Source: Proteromonas lacertae (lineage: Eukaryota; Sar; Bigyra; Opalinata; Proteromonadidae). From it: a DNA stretch of 49,815 nucleotides. Under the pieces are notes generated by a model that saw only the letters and a program-made list of their open reading frames with translations, made no database searches and was not told where the DNA came from. Position 1 is the first letter of the stretch. Each line of letters starts with the position of its first letter. Position numbers and translations under genes: made by a program. This document shows, one piece after another, positions 19,532 through 29,309 of this stretch. The DNA is taken from assembly GCA_002245135.1 (NCBI GenBank), contig NGBS01000625.1, forward strand, positions 1 through 49,815, written 5' to 3'.

Positions 19532-20683
19532 TTAAAACATTTTAATATCATGCATTTTGCACATTCTCGAACTGCTAAATCCTAGTCTACTTTTCTCTGA
19601 AAATAATAACAATGCATTTAAATAAAACTGTTGATCTCCCCATCTATATTTATATATTCCATCTTTGTAAGATATATAATACATTAAAAAATCAAATACT
19701 TCTGGTGAATTATATAACCCTAGCCATGACACTGTTAATCTACCATGTAGAACAATATTTTCATTTTGAATAACATTTTCACTAAATCCTTTACCAAAAA
19801 TAGCTTCTTTACATTTCATAGATTGGTTTGCTAAAAACTTAAATATCATTTTAAAAATGTTTGTACTTAATATTTTATTATCATTAACTAAGTTACAACC
19901 TACTAACTCATATCTATTTCTTATTATATAGGACATATCTATATTATATGATAGATTACTAGCTTTATTATCAATATCATATTTAATAGCATAATCAAAA
20001 TAATCAAATAATTTTAGCATAAATGGCAAAGCAGGATATAAATTAACTGCAGAAGCATATCTTCCTGAAAATATACATTCATTATAAGGAGTAAGAATTG
20101 ATCTCTTTACAAAACTCAAAGGAAACATATCTTGTTTAATTCCTCCATATATTATTGAGCATTTATATGTTTCACCTATTTCAAATAATTTATATGAAAA
20201 ATCTAAATTTAGAAAATATTTGCATAATTTATAACCACTACAATTTTGAGTAGAAATATATGTATATTTATTAAACAAAGAAGAAATGTCTAAATCAACT
20301 GTAAGTATGGCAAAAACAACCTGTGAGTTATTTCTATTACACATATTTCTAATTAACTCAATAGCATGATAAAATGCTTTTATCATTATATGATGTGGAT
20401 ACCATAGCAAAATAGGCAACAATGAAACTGGATTATTTGTGTATTTTCTATTATTATGGTAAGATAAATAATTATATTTCTTAATACATTTTGTATTAGT
20501 AATTCCATTTGAACGATTATAAATATTAATTGATGGAGATAATATCATATAATTATCTTCTTTATATACAATTTCATGATAGAAATTATAAGTTACAAAT
20601 AAAAAATATGAAGCGCAAAAAATATACGATATAGAGTATAATTTATTAAAGAATATAGTGATATAAATGCTTTGGAAAAACAA
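19532..20683 (-). CDS. GT15-like glycosyltransferase (type II membrane protein)
   Basis: 383 residues with a hydrophobic start (residues about 5-30). The C-terminal half has the pattern of the KRE2/MNT1 type GT15 alpha-mannosyltransferases: FDYFDYAIKYDIDNKAS around a DxD-like DID, and WLGLYNSPEVFDFL followed by YKYRWGDQQFYLNALLLF. In fungi that block reads W.GDQQF.. and carries key contacts. Similarity over the first 150 residues is weak. Its reaction is probably a retaining transfer from a nucleotide sugar, but which sugar cannot be told. It precedes an AT3-SGNH gene on the same strand with 31 bp between them. Confidence 0.65.
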   Translation of the reverse strand: MFFQSIYITIFFNKLYSISYIFCASYFLFVTYNFYHEIVYKEDNYMILSPSINIYNRSNGITNTKCIKKYNYLSYHNNRKYTNNPVSLLPILLWYPHHIMIKAFYHAIELIRNMCNRNNSQVVFAILTVDLDISSLFNKYTYISTQNCSGYKLCKYFLNLDFSYKLFEIGETYKCSIIYGGIKQDMFPLSFVKRSILTPYNECIFSGRYASAVNLYPALPFMLKLFDYFDYAIKYDIDNKASNLSYNIDMSYIIRNRYELVGCNLVNDNKILSTNIFKMIFKFLANQSMKCKEAIFGKGFSENVIQNENIVLHGRLTVSWLGLYNSPEVFDFLMYYISYKDGIYKYRWGDQQFYLNALLLFSEKSRLGFSSSRMCKMHDIKMF

Positions 20684-20714
20684 TTTATTTGTAATGTATA
20701 TAATTCAAAAGAAT

Positions 20715-22520
20715 TTATTTATAGCCTTGATAGATAATTTTAGTTGTATTCCACAAAGAAATGAAATTATTATACAAATACTGTTGAGATATTACACATT
20801 CAGAATATAAATACTTAGAATTTTGATTGTTTAAATATTTTTTCAATAAATCAAAGAAATATTTCTTTAAGCTTAATGAATATTCTAATGTAAAATGATC
20901 AGAGTCATAATACACAAGAATATTGTTAATTACATCCATGTATATATCATTTTTACCTAATAGTAGTCTTATTGGTATTATTGATATATTCATATTAACT
21001 ATATCTCTATAATCTGCAATACTACAGTTAATGTTTTTTATGCAAAATGAATTTTTATTTGTGAAATAAATTTTTCTAGGATTATATTTATGAAGCGGTG
21101 TTTCTTCAATTAATAGTACTTCATTGCAGTATGATTTGATGAATATTATAAACTCTATTATTTTCTTATTGAATATAGATACATCTGGTATAAATTTAAA
21201 TTGAGATATTCTAAATGAAATAATTGTCATTGTAGGATATTCTACTACCTCAAAAATTGATTTTAAAATAGTATAATCATTATTTATAATTCTATTTCCC
21301 CAGAAATAAATTCCTAAAGCAGCATATTTCTTTTTCATTAAGAAATAATTAATTGCAGGAATAAAGTGTTGCATATGTGAATCTCCTAGCAATAGAATAT
21401 AGTGTTTAATGCTTTTCAAATTGAATTTTCTATTTGTTAATATGCATTCTTTAATAAACTTCTTATTATAGCTAAATACATCATGAAATACTCTACTATT
21501 GGAAGATATAACAATATTTTTATCTATTCTATTTATAATAAAATCAAATACAAACACAAATAATATGTAACATGTTATAGTTAATACATTATTCAACGAA
21601 ATATTTCTTGTTCTCTTTTCAATTGATTCATGAAGTATAACTGCTATAATAAAGCAGCCTATATAATTAACAATATTTCTATGTACAAATACAAAAGGAT
21701 AATGAACTAAATATAATGAATAGGAGATATTTCCTAGATATGATAATATATGAATATTTAAAAATGCATTACTATTTGCTGAAGACAAATACGTATAAGT
21801 AAATGATAAAGGCAATATTATGATTAAACCTGGATAGTATTTAATGAACATATTAGTTAAACAAAAAATCATATTCAATAAAAATAATATCACTTTTAAA
21901 TAATTAAATTCCCATAACTTATTATGAAATGAAATTACTCCAATTATAAAATCTAATAATCTAATAAAAGATGAAAAATATGAATTATTATAATTAGTTC
22001 TTGTATGGTTATAACTATAAAACAATATACTTAAAATTGAAATTAAATCTATTATAACAAACTTTCCTATTAAATAAATCAATAGTGGAGAAATTATATA
22101 AAACTGGAATTCAATTGATAAAGTCCAAAAATGCATTAATGGTGAATTAAATTTTCCTGTACTTTGTGATAGATAATCCATATTTTTCCATTGATAGTAA
22201 TTGTTTAAATTAAAAATAATACTATTCTTACATTCTATACATAAATCATAAAAATCAATTGGGTTTATATTTCTGTAATTATATAAAACTACAAACATAA
22301 CAATAATTTGTGAAGGAAGTATTCTTTTTACCCTTTTTGAATAGAATGAAAGAATAGAATTATATTTTCTATGAAGAGAATTATTAATTAGATAACCGGA
22401 TATGCAAAATAAAATATCAACACCTATAAATGCCTCTGAAAATAGATGAGAATAAAAATGATAAAGAATAATTAACAAAATTGATAAGCCTCTTAAACAA
22501 TTTATATCTTTTCTATACAT
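20715..22520 (-). CDS. AT3-SGNH O-acyltransferase (copy 3, most canonical)
   Basis: 601 residues. The AT3 half has RKDINCLRGLSILLIILYH, FIGVDILFCISGYLI, SKRVKRILPSQIIV and SPLMHFWTLSIEFQFYI, all close to the family consensus. Membrane segments continue to about residue 330. The SGNH half has LLLGDSHMQHFIPA and DSDHFTLEY. It is the best conserved of the three and a good guide to the others. Expected to O-acylate a glycan from the lumenal side after moving an acyl group across the membrane. A 14-bp inverted repeat lies 21 bp upstream of its ATG. Confidence 0.93.
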   Translation of the reverse strand: MYRKDINCLRGLSILLIILYHFYSHLFSEAFIGVDILFCISGYLINNSLHRKYNSILSFYSKRVKRILPSQIIVMFVVLYNYRNINPIDFYDLCIECKNSIIFNLNNYYQWKNMDYLSQSTGKFNSPLMHFWTLSIEFQFYIISPLLIYLIGKFVIIDLISILSILFYSYNHTRTNYNNSYFSSFIRLLDFIIGVISFHNKLWEFNYLKVILFLLNMIFCLTNMFIKYYPGLIIILPLSFTYTYLSSANSNAFLNIHILSYLGNISYSLYLVHYPFVFVHRNIVNYIGCFIIAVILHESIEKRTRNISLNNVLTITCYILFVFVFDFIINRIDKNIVISSNSRVFHDVFSYNKKFIKECILTNRKFNLKSIKHYILLLGDSHMQHFIPAINYFLMKKKYAALGIYFWGNRIINNDYTILKSIFEVVEYPTMTIISFRISQFKFIPDVSIFNKKIIEFIIFIKSYCNEVLLIEETPLHKYNPRKIYFTNKNSFCIKNINCSIADYRDIVNMNISIIPIRLLLGKNDIYMDVINNILVYYDSDHFTLEYSLSLKKYFFDLLKKYLNNQNSKYLYSECVISQQYLYNNFISLWNTTKIIYQGYK

Positions 22521-22540
22521 TTCTATATTTCAAAGTACTT

Positions 22541-22607
22541 ATAATCATGAGTATATCTAGTAGGTTGTATATGTATTAGTATGGTTAATCAACATACTCA
22601 TGATTAT
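22541..22607. promoter_or_regulatory. 14-bp perfect inverted repeat upstream of AT3-SGNH copy 3
   Basis: ATAATCATGAGTAT at 22541-22554 and its exact complement ATACTCATGATTAT at 22594-22607, with a 39-nt spacer. It begins 21 bp upstream of the ATG at 22520. It may be a regulatory protein site or the footprint of a small element. Role is inference. Confidence 0.45.
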
Positions 22608-22889
22608 GTATAAATAGAATCGGTGAGTTATTGATGTTATATCATGCTGTAAATCAATTTTATTTTGGTCCATGTTTTCCTCCTCCTCTGGACTTAATTA
22701 TTAATTAAATTATTATCAGCAGTAAACTTCAAAATTTCAATAAACTATTTAGGGAATGGTTTAGTATTATATTAGCCAAAACAGGTTGTTGTAAGCATTT
22801 TCTGCATTTGGTAATATGAATTTTGATTGTTTACGTATAAGAAATAAGTGTATAAACAAAATCATTTAATAACCATTAGATGTGCAGAG
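22608..22889. other. A+T-rich gene-free stretch between the cluster and the right element copy
   Basis: No open frame of note and no recognisable element. A short pyrimidine-rich run (CCTCCTCCTCTGG, near 22680) is the only compositional feature. Sequence becomes G+C-richer at about 22890 where homology to the left element begins. Confidence 0.5.
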
Positions 22890-23041
22890 TAATCAACAGG
22901 GCAATCTTGGAACTCAATGGAGAACCCATTCGTGGAACTTAGGACTTTACAATTGTTAACTTGTTACCAATGGTAACTTCGGGATTCTATCTAGATATCT
23001 TAAAGGCCAATGCATCCTCCATTGTAAGTAAATTTCATCAG

Positions 23042-23257
23042 CTAGACTATTTCATCATTCACGGGAACAACATTGTTACCTACAAGGAACAAGAGGTCGG
23101 CATGATGAAATATTCTAGCCTGGTGTTGTATTCTCTGAAGCTTCATATTGATAAAGGCAAGGACCATTGACACTAGCACTATGTAGAAGGATAGTAAGTA
23201 AATGTTCTTAATGCCGGACACATCATAATCTATAGAAGGAGCCATCGGAAAATTCAA
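23042..23257 (-). pseudogene. Coding remnant, small membrane protein of the G+C-rich element
   Basis: A minus-strand frame beginning MNFPMAPSIDYDVSGIKNIY and followed by a hydrophobic segment LLSFYIVLVSMVLAFI, then charged sequence. It looks like a single-pass membrane protein. The left copy keeps only the last part of this region (about 3835-3907). Family unknown. Confidence 0.35.
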
Positions 23258-23370
23258 CTATCCCATGAATGCAATACTTCAAGAACACTACCGATAAGAG
23301 GTTGCTGTAAAGGAATTAGAGGGTAAATGATTATCTCAAGCACCAGGGTTGTGAGAGGCAGTACTCGGTA

Positions 23371-23681
23371 AGGTTGATTTTAAGAAGATAGATCAGCAAC
23401 TTCACAAGGAGATCAATTATCTAGCAATCTTCTCTGTATGGAGGAGTGGTCGTAAGAAGGAATTGGAGGAACACGTAGGAAGGAGCAGAATATCTCAAGA
23501 GGAAGTAAGGAGATGTCAACAACTTTCAAGGCCTAGTAGTGAACAAGACAATGAAGTTACCACGGTAATCAAGACTAAGGTAGCTACAAGGTATATATAT
23601 ATCGTTGACTACACCCAACAATGGCTAGATTCAATAAGCAAGATCCTTAACGAGTTGTCGGAGTTGATAGATCAATGGTAG
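23371..23681 (+). pseudogene. Coding remnant, twin of the 3438-3800 frame
   Basis: Frame open from about 23371, with DFKKIDQQLHKEINYLAIF before the EEHVGRSRISQEEVRRCQQL landmark. Almost identical to its twin on the left, in inverted orientation. Charged and helical, no family recognised. Confidence 0.4.
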
Positions 23682-24313
23682 ACTTCAAAGAATAGACTTC
23701 TCATAAAAGGATTAGCGATAGCAACGTAATGGAAATGGATGATCGTAGAACCTCTAAGAGATTCATTATTTGGAGTATCTGTGCTAGGAAATGTTGAAGG
23801 CTTACAATTCTCTTCCAGGTAAAGTAAATTCACCTGCTTATAGGAATCATTGGAAGGAACTAAGTGAATATCTGGCTTCTGAAGCATCTTAAATACGTTA
23901 TTGGATAGGTGATTGTCCTCCTCTATCTTAGCAATCGACTTATCGCATAGTAAGGGATTGGAGATGCATTCACTTAGCCTTAGGTAGTACGAGAACGCTT
24001 TGAACCATAAGAATCTTTCAAGGTCTATCTTGTGAATACCTTTGAACTCCTCGCGATGAAGCGAAGCTAATAAAGCGATGTAGAAGGAGCTACCACAACA
24101 AACAAAACCCTTTACCTCCCCATCTATACTTAGATTGATGAAAGCCTTTGGTGCTGTTGTAAAGGGAACTGCTAGGAAACATTCTTGATAAACGATGGAG
24201 TTCTTATCATCACTAGGTAAAATCAAGGAGGATGATGCTCTTGAAGGAGTTTCTGAAACAGTATCTGAACCGCGATGAACTGACGATGTCGATGAAGACT
24301 CTTGAGATAACAC
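23672..24313 (-). pseudogene. Coding remnant, twin of the 2760-3436 frame
   Basis: Begins MLSQESSSTSSVHRGSD, a Ser-rich leader, then the same ILPSDDKN..FVCCGSSFYIALL core as the left copy, identical over about 170 residues. It overlaps the end of the convergent frame at 23371-23681, which suggests that its 3' end is not original. Function unknown. Confidence 0.4.
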
Positions 24314-24529
24314 TTCCTGATGAACTAAAGTAAGTGATTATCTAGGTTTATGAATTCCAAGGGTTGCTATTACTTTCTGGACTAGTTTATCGCGTTGATG
24401 GGACTTTGCATTTGCTCTAAGTTCATTCTTCGGAGGAATCCTTATCTTCATGGAGATGACTAGGAAATGCGTGATTACCAGGAGTGAGCAAAAGTCAATT
24501 CTAGAAAACGTCAAGACTGAATTAACAAA

Positions 24530-25215
24530 GTGAGTTACGGGCAGTCCGATAATTCTCATCCGATGAAGTCAATGAATGAGAACTATTTCAACCTGATCCG
24601 TGAAGTCACCGAGAACTACGATCAGGAACGTAAGGAGGAATTGACCTTCCCGAAGAAGGCAATCAGACAGGAGAAGATTGAGAAGCTTTTCGCTTATAAG
24701 ATGCGAGTAGAAGACTCAGACACTTACGGGGATGCTATAATAAAAACTATATGGATAAAGGCATTCCATGAACAAGGAAGGTAACCATCACTCCGGTGAT
24801 CCCAATGATTGTGGACTGTGTTGGAAGCGTTGTTCGGGACTTAGGCGACAATAGGATTTATCTGAAGATCCATGATAGCAATCATCAGATCTTAAGGAAG
24901 CTCTTCGAAGTGATTGGAGATAACAAACACGATGCTGAGGATGTTTTAAGAGGAACGATAATAGTAAGCAATTCCCGAGGAACTGATTATGTACAGTTAC
25001 AATGTCAGCTATGGGCTGCTAAAACAATTAGTAAGTTCCAACACCTAGCAAGTCTTGGTAAGAGGATTTTTCGTTTAAGACTCCCTAGATGGACCTTTAA
25101 CTTTATTGACTCAAAGGACTACTCCAAGTACCGCACCTTAGAAGTCATTGTTGGTAACGACGATGTGGAAGACATCACCGACAGATGCATAGCTGCAAGG
25201 AAGGAGTTCAAATGA
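24530..25215 (+). pseudogene. Coding remnant, twin of unit B
   Basis: Carries MKSMNENYFNLIREVTENY, IPMIVDCVGSVVRDLGD, VQLQCQLWAAKTISKF and LPRWTFNFIDSKDYSKYRT, ending DDVEDITDRC. This is the better-preserved view of the unit-B protein family of the element. No known domain recognised. Confidence 0.45.
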
Positions 25216-25299
25216 AGAACCAAGTAATGATCTCATACATGGAATGCAATCCTCCAGGAGTAATGGTTCTCAGATGGATGGTAATCTCGGGGTTGATTT

Positions 25300-25774
25300 A
25301 TCGCGCGCGCTAAAGAAATTTGCCAGGTAAAGGAAGTAATTGATTATATTTAGATCTAATATAAAACTCTTGTTAATGTCATCATGTTATGTATGAATAT
25401 ATAATCATTTTGTTTTAAAACATTCATGAACAGTAGTTATTTTTTTTACATATATCACTGGAAGAGAATGGAATTATGAATTCTTTGATGATAAGATAAA
25501 ACAAAATCGGTGTTACGATGATTTAAAATAAAATATAAAATATTGGCTTGAGGAAGGCTTGAACTTATTTTCTTTTTTCTTCCATATTTTTTTAATGGGC
25601 TCTATATATACATCAATATGTTAATGAAACATAAATGCTAATATACTCTAACAATTTAAAAAATAAAATAATTATAAAGATTAATAATAGATGATATAAA
25701 TATCATAGAAAATTTGAGTATTATTTCAATATATTTAGTAAATTAGAGAAAATGACGTTGTATTTAGAGACAGG
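25300..25774. other. A+T-rich interruption of the right element copy
   Basis: Starts at a junction containing TCGCGCGCGC (25301-25310), unusual in this A+T-rich setting. No gene. Contains at about 25525-25590 an inverted copy of the head of the dispersed repeat, with GGCTTGAGGAAGGCTTGAAC at its core. It ends where homology to the left element resumes. Confidence 0.5.
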
Positions 25775-26055
25775 CTTTCAAAGATGGTGATGAGAATTTA
25801 TACTTACGAGGCAACTGTAAAGTAATCAGAAATATACGGTCAGGCTAGCATCTACTCAGAGTATCATCAGTAAGGACATAGCTGTCGAAGACTTACCATT
25901 TATCGATTGCATTGTTAAGTTCATCCCTGACTCGGACGATAAGAAAATTACCCTTCCAATATATCATCGATGTTACGCTAAGCTCAAGATCGTGGATCGC
26001 AATCTGGAAGTGCTAGAGGCTTTTCAGGATTATCGGAGATGATGATCAAGAAGCT

Positions 26056-27002
26056 ATAGTCACATGTTGTTGTACGCCGTTGAGAGATTTGCGCCGTTGG
26101 GATATAAAAGTGTTCTATTTAAAACAAATTCGACAGTAAAGGGTTTGGTAGCGAGTTATATTCAAATATAATCTTACTTTGGCATATAAGCAGCATATGC
26201 AATATACTTTTTTAAAAGCATCCGCCTTGTATATATGACACGTATTTTACTTCATTCCACATTTATTTGTTTCAATCGTTACTACAGACAAAAATGCATA
26301 AGCTGAGATGAATTAGAAGTAAAAAAATTGATGTTAAGGTAATTAAAAATTGAAAAATAAAAATCGAGTTCAAGCCACTTTCAAGCCTATTTTTTCAATT
26401 GTAAAATTAATTATAAAAAAGTAGAAATTATTATATTCTATTAATTTTTCAAAAAAGTTACGTTGGCTGTATGTCGTATTTTTCTGGCTAATCAGCTATA
26501 TTTCAAACATTGTTTGTTTATACTTTATATTAAATGTTTATAGCAATAGTAGAAAACGAAATTAAGGTTTTTGACTAACAGTATTCAATAGATGCACTGT
26601 TAATAATACTATTATTTGATTTACTTATCAGTGATTACTCGCAATAACATATTATTAACATAATATTTAATTAATTAAAATTCATATTATTGAATATACC
26701 CCAAGCCAAAGTCAATTCACATTCTGTCAAACTAGGATATATCTTACCTAGAAGAGAGGTTTATATGATTATTTATTTTCAGAAACTGGAAAAGAAAGAG
26801 ACTTATTGAAAACAAATTATTAATATCAAGAAATAGAGATTTATTGTTATAATTACATTAATATTTGTTATTTAGAGATAGTAATTAATATAAATAAATT
26901 GTTTTTGATTGTTATATTATTTGATTCTAATTCTATAGTTAAACTATTTATAGGTAGTAGCATTTTTAGAATACCATCCAGTACTATAAAATCTGTACAG
27001 GT
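26056..27002. other. Gene-free A+T-rich stretch with a partial dispersed repeat
   Basis: No convincing coding sequence. At about 26344-26480 lies a diverged partial copy of the dispersed repeat, with GTTCAAGCCACTTTCAAGCC and an ATTATTATATTCTA block shared with copy B. The rest shows nothing I can name. Confidence 0.5.
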
Positions 27003-27011
27003 TCAAAGTTC

Positions 27012-27250
27012 TTAGATTTTAGAATCTTTTATTGATTTTACCATATTTGGCGCATTGTCACTGAACTCATTTTTTAATTTCATTATCAAAACGGAGATAG
27101 TCTCTGATTTCTCATTTGAGACTTCAGTTGCTGCCAGAGTGTATAGTTTTTGTATAAAATCATCAAAAGAAATACACACGCTTTTCTTTTCTTTAAATTT
27201 TAATTCCAAATACTCTGTGTATGTTTTTCTACTTGGTGGATTGTAGTTGA
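27012..27250 (-). mobile_element. Possible hAT transposase fragment
   Basis: About 75 codons reading RQLNYNPPSRKTYTEYLELK and onward to a stop. The LN.NPPSRKTY segment resembles the N-P-x-Y-x-P-P-S-R-K-T stretch commonly found before the catalytic region of ZBED-type hAT transposases. No terminal repeats seen around it. It could also be chance. Confidence 0.3.
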
Positions 27251-27269
27251 GCTGTCTGCAAAAGCCTCT

Positions 27270-27606
27270 AAAAAAGAAAATATTAAATCAAGCCTCACTC
27301 AAGCCTATTTTTTACATTCCTTTTTTTATATAGAATAATTATTATATTCTAATTATTTCAGCTAATGTATTTTAGTCTATATTAGCTAAATATGCATTTA
27401 GTTTCCTTCAAAAATTTCTAGAAACAAACGGCGCAAATATTCAAACTATTTATATTAACAAAAAAGTATACTGCTGAGGTTGGTCATATAACAAAGTAAG
27501 TATAAAAGTAACAATTTTTCATCAAAACAAGTAAGAATATATATTTAGTTTGTTTTAAAAGTGTCTGGTAGACAAATGGCCAACTATGACAAACGTCGCA
27601 CAACAA
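27270..27606 (+). repeat. Dispersed repeat, copy B
   Basis: Same orientation as copy A (4831-5126) and highly similar throughout, with about 45 bp extra containing a TATATAGAATAATTATTATA-like stretch that copy C also has. Ends GTCTGGTAGACAAATGGCC. The 1086-bp hAT lies 46 bp downstream. Confidence 0.75.
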
Positions 27607-27652
27607 TCAAAATAACAAGGTGTTTATCAATATGTTAAATATCTATATTGAG

Positions 27653-28738
27653 CAGGGTTGTATAAATCGGTCATGACCGACGGAGAAAACCGATCGGTCG
27701 TAGGTCAATAAATAAATGTTGACCGACATCAGGCTGTAGTAACTATTAGCTGACCTCCTCCTAAACATGTGATATTAATAATATTATCTAACTGTACATA
27801 TTGAATTCAAGCTCTATATATCATTCTATAAAATACCGAATTAACCGTCGGTCGATGCGCTTTTTTCTTTCTTCATAATTGAATCTAACCTTACCAATGA
27901 GTTATTCTATTGTGTTATATATGTAATATAAAGTATAGAATGATTATAAAAATTTGAAAGAAAAAATGGCAAACTTTTAGCTTGACATTAATCATTTCTT
28001 AAAATTATCATAAATGTATCTAATATAATCTATCATTATATATTCTAGGAGTATAGTTTTACCAATTGGAGCGGCTCGTGAAGTTATTGCCTTAAAAGAG
28101 GCAAATATGCTTAAACATTTTAATTTTAACTTTTACAAATCCTTTTGGTGTAATATGTTAAAGATAAAAAGCCTTGATAAATGCATTTGCAGTAAAAAGA
28201 AAGAGATTAATTATGCCAAATGAAGTACAAGAATATTTGCAATATGATATTCATTACAGCACCTCTGAAACCATTGGAAATATCTGGCTATCATTAAAGT
28301 CCAAGTTTCCTAGGGTATACATACTTGCCAAGAACAGTTTAAACAGTCTAACAACATCTTCAGAGCCAGAAAGAATATTTTCCGAGGCTGGACAAATAAG
28401 TAACTTATCCAAATCAAATTTATCATGTGATAGATTACAAATGAAACTGATGATTAGTAGAAATAAATAAGAGCATAATTATATAAAATACCTAATTATT
28501 GTTGAGTATTAAATTGTAATTCTTTATAAAAAGTTAAAAATTATTTAATTGAATTGAAAATATATGAATCAAGTATTAAAATATATTATAAGATAGTTTT
28601 TATGAAGGGAAAATTAGTACATAATGAATTAAAATAGATTTTATAATATACGGCTTGTAAGGCTTGACCGACTGACAGTCAAGGCAAAACCTATAGGTTT
28701 TGACCTATCTCCGTCGGTAACCGATAAATACAACCCTG
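27653..28738 (+). mobile_element. Internally deleted hAT DNA transposon with intact ends
   Basis: Left end CAGGGTTGTATAAATCGGTC and right end, read inward, CAGGGTTGTATTTATCGGTT form terminal inverted repeats that continue to CCGACGGAG. The 8-bp flanks are identical: ATATTGAG at 27645-27652 and 28739-28746, the hAT target duplication. The only coding left is the C-terminal dimerisation region (about 28174-28470) with SSEPERIFSEAGQISNLSKS, matching the hATC motif. At 1086 bp it is far shorter than an autonomous hAT, so it is a non-autonomous derivative. Confidence 0.93.
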
Positions 28739-28746
28739 ATATTGAG

Positions 28747-29133
28747 TAGTTTATTGATGAATTTTCAACCAATCTTATTCTAACTATGGTATTTAAAGGT
28801 AAAACAGGAAGCAGGAATAATATATTATATGGTTTGATAGCATGTAATAAACAAATATTACTTAGTAAGTAATTTAAATAGATTAAAACAAATTAATACT
28901 CGAGGTTTGATTGACAGACTTGTTCTTCTCCGTAAGGCAGAACTCTATATTGTAGAATGATTCAATCAAAACCGCTATGATATTCATGATGTTAGGAGTT
29001 AGTTATTAACAAATATATTGTTAGTTTATCATATAGTTTTTATACTGTAGTAGTGACTGAATATCATATAGTTATTAATATTACCTACGTTAAAATAGAA
29101 ATAATAATAAAAATTGTTTAATATTTAGAACTG
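28747..29133. other. Gene-free A+T-rich stretch between two hAT elements
   Basis: No open frame and no recognisable repeat, apart from a short TTGATTGACAGAC..TTCAATCAAAACC area near 28910-28970. Confidence 0.4.
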
Positions 29134-29216
29134 AGTTCGGCAGGGACAGGGACAGGACGGGACAGGGACGGGACAAAGGACGGACAAAACTCTAAATGGA
29201 CGTCCATTGCCGAACT
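29134..29216. repeat. G-rich GGGACA array bracketed by a 9-bp inverted repeat
   Basis: AGTTCGGCA at 29134-29142 and TGCCGAACT at 29208-29216 enclose a run of GGGACAGGGACAGGACGGGA-type repeats and a perfect 14-bp palindrome AATGGACGTCCATT (29195-29208). The array is strongly strand-asymmetric (G on the plus strand). A related GGGACAAAG..GGGACAAAACTC stretch lies at about 31348-31440 in the same orientation, on the other side of the hAT transposase frame. This may be the terminal or subterminal region of that transposon. Confidence 0.6.
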
Positions 29217-29309
29217 ATAGGATGTAATATCATAAATATAATTTCTTTTAATTTTTATTGAAAAAAGAGGAAAAATTTATACTATATGGTATTAATTAGT
29301 AATTAATAA

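Larger units (their letters stand above)
22890..26055. repeat. Unclassified G+C-richer repeat element, right copy (inverted, interrupted)
   Basis: 22890-25299 matches the reverse complement of about 1833-4178, and 25775-26055 matches that of about 1470-1740. Relative to the left copy it has extra sequence at about 23170-23370 and an A+T-rich interruption at 25300-25770. It lacks the terminal hairpin seen on the left. Together the two copies flank the 18-kb glycan cluster as large inverted repeats. Coding remnants inside are listed separately. Near identity over long stretches suggests a young age. Confidence 0.75.

Noticed and set aside
5783-22520. Bacterial or giant-virus origin of the whole glycan cluster
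   Set aside because: Content resembles such loci, but type II anchors, GT92/GT31/GT10 family types and 24-28 nt introns matching those of MKS1 and PRL favour native nuclear genes. Older transfer of single genes stays possible.
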